In this document: positions 1 through 5,957 of the stretch, piece by piece
Numbering within the stretch: position 1 is the stretch's first letter
How the letters are laid out: each line of letters starts with the position of its first letter
From: Gammaproteobacteria bacterium
Lineage (GTDB): Bacteria > Pseudomonadota > Gammaproteobacteria > Natronospirales > REEB76
Reading direction: 5' to 3'
Assembly: GCA_027317045.1 (NCBI GenBank)
Contig: DAHVFI010000364.1
Coordinates: 1 to 6,528 of the forward strand
DNA length: 6,528 nt
Program-made: the position numbers and the translations under genes
The notes under the pieces: generated by a model
Seen by the model: only the letters and a program-made list of their open reading frames with translations
Database searches by the model: none
What the model was told of the DNA's origin: nothing

Positions 1-75
1 GTTCCAAGGGTTCAAACCAATGACGTCTGCCATTTGGTCTTGTCTCAGCCCCACGCGGGGCACCCCCAGCTCGAC
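1..75 (-). pseudogene. Possible fragment with a helix-turn-helix signature, running off the left edge
   Basis: On the minus strand, one frame reads VELGVPRVGLRQDQMADVIG and then LNPWN up to the window edge. The part LRQDQMADVIGLN resembles the first helix and turn of a helix-turn-helix, either the C-terminal Crp/Fnr type (L.Q..LAD.LGL) or an Xre type. The frame has no stop back to about 252 but also no ATG upstream of the motif, and it runs back through the REP-like repeat, so this is unlikely to be the start of an intact gene. A remnant, a gene with an unrecognised start inside this stretch, or a chance match all remain possible. The rest would lie left of position 1. Confidence 0.22.
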
Positions 76-154
76 GGACCGTACTATAGCATGCAGCGGC
101 TGGTGGTCTGCACATGCTGCCGATTGGTTTACAAGAAACGAAACTGAAAAGCGG

Positions 155-219
155 TTGTGGGAGCGGTCGTCCCGGCCGCGATTCCAGCCGCATCGCGGCG
201 GAGACCGCCGCTCCCACAA
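155..219. repeat. REP-like imperfect inverted repeat
   Basis: Two 28-base arms (155-182 and 192-219) pair as an inverted repeat with 24 of 28 matches around a 9-base loop. The outer part TTGTGGGAGCGG / CCGCTCCCACAA is perfect, as is the inner GCCGCGAT / ATCGCGGC. GTGGGAGCGG-type ends are typical of repetitive extragenic palindromes scattered between genes in pseudomonads, Xanthomonadales and relatives (from general knowledge; other copies cannot be checked in this window). In RNA the element would form a strong hairpin about 260 bases downstream of the lipoprotein gene, where it could protect the 3' end. There is no T-run beside it, so it is not a classical terminator. Confidence 0.8.
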
Positions 220-480
220 TTCATACAAAATGCGGATGGAAGTCGCATACGATCACCCTCACCCCGCCCTCGGTAACTGCTCCGTGCGTTGCCCTACCTT
301 CTGCGTCCCTGCAGTCACCCCCACCCAGGGAAAGGGAGTCAAAACAATTGCGTTTTCCGCATTACTTGAGACACCGGCAGGTACAAGCATGCTGGCAAAG
401 TAACTGCTGTCAGCTAGAAATACATCGCAGTCTGTCCGGGATTTTCTTTGCGTCCCTGAGTCCAGGGTCCAATTTGTGCG
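220..480. other. Intergenic stretch with no gene seen
   Basis: Between the REP-like repeat and the stop of the lipoprotein gene I see no reading frame with family resemblance, no RNA gene and no clear terminator. The only texture is a C-rich part at about 254-330 (CACCCTCACCCCGCCCTC, later CACCCCCACCCAGGG) that recalls CCCTCACCCC-type intergenic repeats of proteobacteria, but it lacks the partner arm needed to call a palindrome. A frame spanning 20-403 and another spanning 114-710 on the plus strand cross the repeat or the lipoprotein gene and look like chance. Confidence 0.6.
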
Positions 481-1140
481 CTATTTCAATTGGCTCCAGA
501 GCTGATCGGCAAAAATCACCCCACTGTAAGACACCGGCAGACCGGAAACATGCAGGGCCTCGGCAGTCCAGGTGTTGCAGGTGTAAAAAGCATCGTAGGA
601 AAGTCCCGAGGCGAAGAATTCACTGTGAGAAAAAGGCCCGGGACCCAGCGGCTGCGGTTGTCCGCGCGCGTCCATCCGGAAGGAATGCACCAGGTAGTCA
701 TCCAGCTTAGCCATCCCGCCGCCGGAAACTGCCAGGATTCGCAGCCGGGTACCTTCGGGCAGGCACGCAATCGGCGGGCTTTGACAAGCCTGCACCAGAA
801 CCGTGCTTTGTGAGGGAAACAATGCGGCAATCCCCATGAACACCGAGGGATTGTCCGCCATGTAATAGCGGCGGTCACCCCAGCCGAATACGAAAAACTT
901 TGCCTCCGGCGTACGTTGCAGCAGGGCGGTGAGCGGCTGCCCCAATTCGGCGCGCGAAAGGATCAACCCGGTATGCCAGCCGGAGCCCAGAACCCACAAC
1001 TGTTCGCTGGCTTTTCCACTTGCTGCTTTTGTGACTGATGGGCCCACCAATGGTCTGTCAGACGAATTAGCGGTAGCACATCCCGCGAGCAGTAGCAGCC
1101 CACAGGCCATGCCAAGAATCGACCCTGAGGTAATGAACAC
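481..1140 (-). CDS. DUF2459/TIGR02117-family lipoprotein, possible papain-fold hydrolase
   Basis: This is a 219-residue predicted lipoprotein. A short hydrophobic leader ends in a lipobox LAGC with lipidated Cys21; Ala at +2 predicts outer-membrane sorting by the usual Lol rule. The leader lacks the normal Lys/Arg before the hydrophobic core. The GTG at 1138-1140 is chosen because GAGAGG lies 5 bases upstream; an ATG at residue 11 would leave too short a leader. The mature part has the hallmarks I associate with DUF2459 (TIGR02117, a family of unknown function): SGWHTGLIL (53-61), FGWGDRRYY (85-93) and TCNTWTAEAL (187-196). His56 before Cys188 is the order seen in permuted papain-fold (LRAT/YiiX-like) enzymes, so a thiol hydrolase is possible; this is inference. 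It sits 57 bases after P4 and may be co-transcribed. Assignment to the family is good, but function is unknown. Confidence 0.85.
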   Translation of the reverse strand: MFITSGSILGMACGLLLLAGCATANSSDRPLVGPSVTKAASGKASEQLWVLGSGWHTGLILSRAELGQPLTALLQRTPEAKFFVFGWGDRRYYMADNPSVFMGIAALFPSQSTVLVQACQSPPIACLPEGTRLRILAVSGGGMAKLDDYLVHSFRMDARGQPQPLGPGPFSHSEFFASGLSYDAFYTCNTWTAEALHVSGLPVSYSGVIFADQLWSQLK

Positions 1141-1145
1141 ACACG

Positions 1146-1151
1146 CCTCTC
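1146..1151 (-). promoter_or_regulatory. Ribosome binding site deciding the GTG start of the DUF2459 lipoprotein
   Basis: The minus strand reads GAGAGG here, followed by five bases and then GTG. The alternative ATG ten codons further in has no comparable purine tract, so this site supports the GTG start. Confidence 0.6.
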
Positions 1152-1197
1152 AGGCTGGAATTGACGGTGAAATGTTAATACTTGCTTTAATTACGCG

Positions 1198-2364
1198 TCA
1201 GGTTTCCCGCAGGGCCGTGGCCACCGGCAGGCGTGCGGCGCGGATCGCCGGGAACAGACCGCCGATGAAGCCCATGATGATCGCCAGGATCAGCGCGGTC
1301 ACGATCAACGCCGGCGTCACCGAGAAACTGAACGCCATCATGGCGCCGTTGGTGTTGGTGCTGGCCTGATAATTGTTGAAGATGAGGTAGGCGATCAAGG
1401 CGGCGGACGCCCCGCCCACCAGCCCCAGCACCACACCTTCCAGCACCACCGCGAACAGGATGGGAAGCCGGGCAAAGCCCAGCGCCCGCAGAGTCGCTAT
1501 GTCGCCCATGCGGCTAGCGATGTTGGAATACATGATATTGATGGCGCCGAAGATGGCACCGATGGCCATGAGCAGCGTGACGGTCCCGCCGATGAGATAG
1601 ATGGGAGCCTTGATGGCATCGGCGTTTTGAGCCCAGCTGGTACTTTCCCGCACCACCGTGACGCTCAGCTGCGGATTTTGCTCCAGTGCCTTCTTGAAGG
1701 CCGGAAAGGCGGCCGGGGACATCAGGCGAGCGTAAGCGATGCTGTACTGGTTGGTGGCGTTGTAGGCAGCCTGCAGCTGGTTCACATCCGTCCAGATTTC
1801 CGATTCCCGGATCCCGCCGCCCTTGGCGAAGATGCCCACCACTTTCCAGTCGTGATGATTCCATTTGAAAACATCGCCGATGGACAACCCCGGAAACAGC
1901 CGCTCCGCCTGGCGCCCCACGATGATTTCATCCAGGCCGGGTTTGAACATGCGGCCTTGGATGATGTGGAAATCCGGCCAAACTTCCGTCACGTTGGCGC
2001 CCACGCCGCGCATGTTCACGCTGCCCAGCATGCCGCTGCTGCGGGTGGGAATCTGCGCCGTGGCGCCCAGTGCGCCCATTACCAGCGGGCCGTTGGACCC
2101 CTGGGCCACGCCCGGCGCCTGAGCGATCACCTTAAGCGCGTTGCCGTCAATCTGGCTGTTATTGCTGCTGATATAGGCCACGTCCGGCGAACCACTGTTG
2201 GTCATCACGGCGCTGAATCCCTTCTGGATGGATAGCACCGCCACGAACACCAGCACCACACCAAAGAATCCAGCCACTGCCACCGCCGACGGCCGCAGCC
2301 GGCCTGTCATGCTGCGCAGATTCCAGGCGCTGATGGTAAATGTCTGCCGTAATCCTGTTGCCAT
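1198..2364 (-). CDS. FtsX-like/MacB-type ABC permease P4 (second cassette, type B)
   Basis: This is a 388-residue inner-membrane permease, paralogue of P2 and likely partner of P3. Hydrophobic segments lie at about 26-48, 254-280, 302-330 and 349-374. The periplasmic domain (about 49-253) shares with P2 the blocks PGVAQG, GRMF, VGRQAER, VVGIF and ESEIWTD, in the same order and spacing. The coupling motif is MGDIATLRALGF (286-297); Asp288 stands where P2 and most FtsX domains have Glu. The C-terminus GLFPAIRAARLPVATALRET nearly repeats that of P2. The ATG at 2362-2364 has the strongest ribosome site in the cluster (GAGGAGG, 8 bases upstream), lying at the very end of the P3 gene, which favours coupled translation. 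The protein has all parts expected of a working permease, so this copy is not decaying. Substrate unknown. Confidence 0.93.
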   Translation of the reverse strand: MATGLRQTFTISAWNLRSMTGRLRPSAVAVAGFFGVVLVFVAVLSIQKGFSAVMTNSGSPDVAYISSNNSQIDGNALKVIAQAPGVAQGSNGPLVMGALGATAQIPTRSSGMLGSVNMRGVGANVTEVWPDFHIIQGRMFKPGLDEIIVGRQAERLFPGLSIGDVFKWNHHDWKVVGIFAKGGGIRESEIWTDVNQLQAAYNATNQYSIAYARLMSPAAFPAFKKALEQNPQLSVTVVRESTSWAQNADAIKAPIYLIGGTVTLLMAIGAIFGAINIMYSNIASRMGDIATLRALGFARLPILFAVVLEGVVLGLVGGASAALIAYLIFNNYQASTNTNGAMMAFSFSVTPALIVTALILAIIMGFIGGLFPAIRAARLPVATALRET

Positions 2365-2366
2365 GG

Positions 2367-3527
2367 CTACCCCCTCCTCAAAGCATCGGCCACCTGCAGG
2401 CGGGTGATTTGCTGCATGGGCACAAGCCCCGCCAGAAATCCAAAAATGATGCTCATCACTATGCCCAGCCCAGCTGCATTCCAGGTCATGCCGAAAGTCT
2501 GCAGGATATTCCCCACATGAGGCGCCAGCAGATGTGTCACTTCATAGCCCAGGATCAGACCCAGGACGCCGCCCGTGACGATAAGCATCAATGATTCTCG
2601 CATCACCAGCCAAGCCAGCCACGGTCGTTTGAAACCCAAGGCCCGGAACATGGCGAACTCCGAAGTGCGCTCGTGCACCGATTGGGCCATGGTGTTGCCG
2701 ATGATAAGCAGCATGCTGAAGAACACCGCGATGCCCACGTAGATCACCATGGCGCTGATGTTTCCGAACTGTCTGATGAAGCTGATGGATTCAGCCACCT
2801 GGGTCTGGGTGAGTGTCTGGGGCGTGGAATTTTCAAACAGCTTGTCGATGGCATTCGAAATCTCCGTGGAATTCCTCGGATCATCCACGCGCTCGGTGTA
2901 TTGGCCCACGATATTCTGATTCTGGACGTTGGCGATGCCCTGGTTGAAATACTGGTAGTGGGCCACGAAAAAACTCTGGAAAGCTGTAGGCAAATCTGTG
3001 TGATAAATCCCATCCAGATGGAAATACCAGGTCTTGCTGCCATCCTTCTGCGCCGGTCCGCCCTGCACCGGTATGGTGTCGCCGATCTTCCAGCCCATGC
3101 GTTTCACCAGTAGCGGGCCGGCGACGGCACCCTGCCGATCTGCTAGCCAGGCCTGCATCTGCGCCGGCGGCGTGCTGAATTCCTGGTACACCTTGAAAAG
3201 TTGTTCGGGATTGGTGAGTGTGACCTGGAATTTGTTCTTTTCGTCCTTGAAATATCCCCGGAAGCTGTTGAAGTAGACCACAGCCGTCACACCCGGCACT
3301 GCTGCAATCTTGTCGTAGTAGCTCAGGGGTATCGGATTACCCTGGGAAACCTTGTTGTAGGTATCCAAGCGTTCGGCGATGGAAATCTTCAGCTGCCCGA
3401 GCATGCCCTGACGCACCGCCGCCAGAACGCAGAACAGCATGAAGGCCACCACCACCGACAAGAAGGTAAAGGTGGTGCGCGCTTTGCGGCGTTTCAGGGC
3501 ACCCCAGATCAATGTGAAAGTATTCAT
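2367..3527 (-). CDS. FtsX-like/MacB-type ABC permease P3 (second cassette, type A)
   Basis: This is a 386-residue inner-membrane permease and the paralogue of P1. Hydrophobic segments lie at about 20-42, 256-282, 302-330 and 350-372, and the periplasmic domain spans roughly 43-255. Features shared with P1 include the N-terminal FTLIW followed by a basic patch, VPGV in the early periplasmic part, W..DR.GA, GWK.G, QKDGS.TW, PQT.T just before helix 2, and IAVFFSMLLIIG in helix 2. The coupling motif is ERTSEFAMFRALGF (286-299). Its ATG at 3525-3527 has a purine-rich GAGAGAG 6 bases upstream. The 75-base gap separating it from P2 is the largest between any two permease genes here and marks the border between the two cassettes. 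Its TAG is two bases from the ATG of P4, the same spacing as P1-P2. It probably forms a heterodimer with P4 (inference). Confidence 0.93.
   Translation of the reverse strand: MNTFTLIWGALKRRKARTTFTFLSVVVAFMLFCVLAAVRQGMLGQLKISIAERLDTYNKVSQGNPIPLSYYDKIAAVPGVTAVVYFNSFRGYFKDEKNKFQVTLTNPEQLFKVYQEFSTPPAQMQAWLADRQGAVAGPLLVKRMGWKIGDTIPVQGGPAQKDGSKTWYFHLDGIYHTDLPTAFQSFFVAHYQYFNQGIANVQNQNIVGQYTERVDDPRNSTEISNAIDKLFENSTPQTLTQTQVAESISFIRQFGNISAMVIYVGIAVFFSMLLIIGNTMAQSVHERTSEFAMFRALGFKRPWLAWLVMRESLMLIVTGGVLGLILGYEVTHLLAPHVGNILQTFGMTWNAAGLGIVMSIIFGFLAGLVPMQQITRLQVADALRRG
2373..2379 (-). promoter_or_regulatory. Strong ribosome binding site of P4, inside the end of P3
   Basis: The minus strand reads GAGGAGG, 8 bases before the P4 ATG and within the last codons of P3. 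Ribosomes finishing P3 pass over it and stop two bases before the P4 start, which suggests coupling and roughly equal amounts of the two proteins. Confidence 0.7.
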
Positions 3528-3602
3528 GTCAGACTCTCTCGGTGCTTTTATTCCGTTTCTCGTGGCTGGCGACGCTTGAAGAAGTTTTGCGCAGCCTGAA
3601 TA

Positions 3603-4796
3603 TCATGTCTCTCTCAAAGCCTTCGCCACCGACAAGCGCGCGGCGCGGATGGCAGGGAACAGCCCGCCTATGAACCCCATGAAAAGGGCAAATGCGATCC
3701 CGGCCATAAGCAATCCGGCGGTGACGGCGAACTGGAAATCCACCTGTGTGGTCCCGCCTACCATGGTGCCGGCCTGATAGCCGTTGAACACGAAATAAGC
3801 GATGGCACCGCCCACGACGCCGCCAATCAGCCCGAACACTAGACCTTCAAGCAACACCGCCGAGAGTACCGACATGCGCCGGAAACCCACTGCCCGCAGT
3901 GTGGCCATCTCCCTGTTGCGCGCTGCCAGGTGGGTATACATGAGGTTGATGGCGCCGATGACGGCGCCCAGCGCCATGAGGATGGCGATCGCAATACCGG
4001 CCGAGTTGATGATATGGCCGACACCGGACCCAAATTTCGAGTAGTAGCTCTTCTCTGCCTCCACCTGCACATTCAACCGAGGATCTTTATTAACCGCCGC
4101 GACGAAAGTTTTATAGGCCGAAGGCGAAGTCAATTTTATGTAGGCCGACGAATAACTGTTCCCCATGTGAAAAGCGGTCTGCAGCCCCTCTGCATCGGTC
4201 CAGATCTCCGACTCATGGATGCTGCCGTCGGCTGCGAAGATGCCCACCACCGTCCAGGTGTCGCTGCCGGAGTGGAGCTTCGAACCCAGACTCAGATCCC
4301 GGTATTCCCGTTCCGCCTGCCGGCCCACGATGACTTCATGCACGCCTGATCTGAACATACGCCCCGCAATCACATGCACCTTGGGATGCGCCTGGAAAGC
4401 GTCTGTAGTCACCCCACGCAGGATCACATTGCTTACCACACCGCTGCCGCGCTTGGGTACTTCGACGGTGGTGATCAGTTCCGGGGAAACCACCGGTCCT
4501 TGAGCGCCCTGCGCCACACCGGGTTCGGAACCCAGTGCCTGTATATCCGCTTCGCTGAGATGACTCACGCCTTCGGCGAAAGCTCCGCTCGACATCACGA
4601 TCGTCACATCCTGCGATCCGGAATTGGTGTACATGTTGCTCAATCCATGACCGATGGACAGGACGCTGACCATCACCAACACCACGGCGATAAAACCGAT
4701 GATCACAATCGCCGGCAGCATGGGACGGACGATCGCATTGCGAAATCCCAGCAGAAGAATCGAGCGCGTCTCGCGCAACCAACCGCTTGCGTTCAT
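3603..4796 (-). CDS. FtsX-like/MacB-type ABC permease P2 (first cassette, type B)
   Basis: This is a 397-residue inner-membrane permease. Hydrophobic segments lie at about 27-50, 263-287, 308-338 and 357-382, with a periplasmic domain of about 210 residues after the first. That domain contains GRMFRSGVHEVIVGRQAER (145-163) and WTVVGIFAADGSIHESEIW (181-199), typical of the MacB periplasmic core domain. The coupling motif is NREMATLRAVGF (294-305), and the protein ends in ALRET. The frame is open upstream to 4979, but that extension overlaps the end of P1 in another frame and has no family resemblance. The ATG at 4794-4796 is chosen because MNASGWLRETRSI leads directly into the first helix and a GGGGAG ribosome site lies 9 bases upstream. 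It is paralogous to P4; the last 25 residues differ at only two positions. It probably pairs with P1 under the upstream ATPase. Family is firm; substrate is unknown. Confidence 0.93.
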   Translation of the reverse strand: MNASGWLRETRSILLLGFRNAIVRPMLPAIVIIGFIAVVLVMVSVLSIGHGLSNMYTNSGSQDVTIVMSSGAFAEGVSHLSEADIQALGSEPGVAQGAQGPVVSPELITTVEVPKRGSGVVSNVILRGVTTDAFQAHPKVHVIAGRMFRSGVHEVIVGRQAEREYRDLSLGSKLHSGSDTWTVVGIFAADGSIHESEIWTDAEGLQTAFHMGNSYSSAYIKLTSPSAYKTFVAAVNKDPRLNVQVEAEKSYYSKFGSGVGHIINSAGIAIAILMALGAVIGAINLMYTHLAARNREMATLRAVGFRRMSVLSAVLLEGLVFGLIGGVVGGAIAYFVFNGYQAGTMVGGTTQVDFQFAVTAGLLMAGIAFALFMGFIGGLFPAIRAARLSVAKALRET

Positions 4797-4798
4797 GC

Positions 4799-5953
4799 TC
4801 AGGCGCTCCCCAACGCGTCGCGTACCGACATGCGCCCCAATTGCAGGATGGGTAACAGGCTCGCCAATACGCCAAACAGTGCCATCAAGGCAATGCTTCC
4901 CGCGATCGAGAGCGCAGTGATCTCGAAGCTGGGGAGCGCTTGAGTCACCGTCTGCCGGAGTGCTTCGACCAACAGCCACGCGAAGATCATGCCCGTGATA
5001 CCACCGACCAGGCAGGTTAGAAGAGACTCGCCTAACACTACGCCCGTCACCGTCCGGCTCCCGAAACCCAGGGCTTTTACCAGGCCAAATTCGGACAAGC
5101 GCTCGCGGGCGGAATGCAGCAGGATGGCGCCGATGATCAGCAGCATGCTGAAGAACACAGCGATGGCCACATCCGTGATGATGGCACCGATGTTCCCAAC
5201 TTGGGCATATATGCTACGAGCCACCGCCTGTTCCGGACCCGTGCGGGTCTGCGGCGAGGCATTGGTGAACAACGTGTCGATGGCCTGGCTCACCGTGCCG
5301 GCTTGATCCGGATTATCCAGCAGTTCGTCGAACTGATTCACGGTGCCCTCGCCGACCGCGCGTGTCTCATCGAAGTATTTGTAATGGATGAGCATCTCCT
5401 GTGCGCCGGAATTGTTCTCGGACCGGTCGGTGATCACGCCGTCGATGGTCACTGTCCAGGTGGTGCTGCCGTCCTTCTGTTTCAGCTTGGTCAATATTGG
5501 TACCTCTTCACCAACCTTCCAGCCGTAGCGCTGCATGAGCTTGGGCGTCACCAAAGCGCCGGTACGGTCCTGCAGCCAGCTTTGTCGTTGTGCTGTCGGT
5601 ACATAAAGCTCCGGAAACACCTGGAACAGGCTCTGCGCAGGTGCGGACTCAACCACGAAGGCATTGCTGGTTTTTTGAAAGGCGCCAATCATGGCCCCGT
5701 AATAGGTCATGGCTTTTACGCCCGGCACCTGGGCGATGCGTTCTGCATAGGCCACCGGCATGGGTGCAGCCAGAACCACTTTGTTGATCGTCAGCAGGCG
5801 TCGGGCACCCGCCTCGGAATTTTCGCTGAAGGTCAACCCATGCCGTACCGCCATCAAGACACCAAACAGCAGAAAGGCGATCATCACCGACAGCAGGGTC
5901 AGGAGCTTACGTCCCTTGTTGCGTCTGAAGTTCATCCAGATGAGCGTGAACAC
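4799..5953 (-). CDS. FtsX-like/MacB-type ABC permease P1 (first cassette, type A)
   Basis: This is a 384-residue inner-membrane permease of the type VII (MacB/LolCDE-like) superfamily. Hydrophobic segments lie at about 17-39, 256-280, 300-330 and 344-370. The 215-residue stretch between the first two is the expected MacB-type periplasmic domain, and the C-terminal three helices form the FtsX domain with a coupling-helix motif (ERLSEFGLVKALGF, 284-297). It starts with GTG. The next in-frame ATG is at residue 7, but the GTG is preferred because the paralogue P3 aligns from FTLIW onward and a GAGG ribosome site lies 9 bases upstream. It ends in TGA two bases before the ATG of P2, so the two are probably translationally coupled and form a heterodimer (inference). 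It is clearly paralogous to P3: 22 of 38 residues match in the N-terminal block FTLIW...AVR.G, and the segment IAVFFSMLLIIG is identical. Substrate unknown. Confidence 0.93.
   Translation of the reverse strand: MFTLIWMNFRRNKGRKLLTLLSVMIAFLLFGVLMAVRHGLTFSENSEAGARRLLTINKVVLAAPMPVAYAERIAQVPGVKAMTYYGAMIGAFQKTSNAFVVESAPAQSLFQVFPELYVPTAQRQSWLQDRTGALVTPKLMQRYGWKVGEEVPILTKLKQKDGSTTWTVTIDGVITDRSENNSGAQEMLIHYKYFDETRAVGEGTVNQFDELLDNPDQAGTVSQAIDTLFTNASPQTRTGPEQAVARSIYAQVGNIGAIITDVAIAVFFSMLLIIGAILLHSARERLSEFGLVKALGFGSRTVTGVVLGESLLTCLVGGITGMIFAWLLVEALRQTVTQALPSFEITALSIAGSIALMALFGVLASLLPILQLGRMSVRDALGSA
4806..4811 (-). promoter_or_regulatory. Ribosome binding site of P2, inside the end of P1
   Basis: The minus strand reads GGGGAG, 9 bases before the ATG at 4794-4796. 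It supports this start over the open frame that extends to 4979, and mirrors the P3/P4 junction. Confidence 0.55.
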
Positions 5954-5957
5954 GTGC

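Noticed and set aside
8..20. GGTTCAAACC as a tRNA T-loop
   Set aside because: No acceptor stem, CCA end or anticodon arm can be placed around it; the match is a short coincidence.
454..467. Small hairpin CCCTG-AGTC-CAGGG just downstream of the lipoprotein gene as terminator
   Set aside because: Only five base pairs and no T-run on either side; too weak to call.
20..710. Plus-strand reading frames at 20-403 and 114-710
   Set aside because: They run through the REP-like repeat and into the antisense of the lipoprotein gene, and have low-complexity Arg/Pro/Ser-rich translations with no recognisable domain.
1161..1189. Plus-strand promoter with TTGACG at 1161-1166
   Set aside because: At 17-base spacing the -10 would be GCTTTA, a poor match, and transcription would run antisense into the permeases with no plus-strand gene to serve.
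4797..4979. N-terminal extension of P2 by 61 residues using the far upstream start
   Set aside because: The extension overlaps the P1 coding sequence in another frame, has no transmembrane or family character, and the ATG at 4794-4796 has its own ribosome site and fits the paralogue P4.
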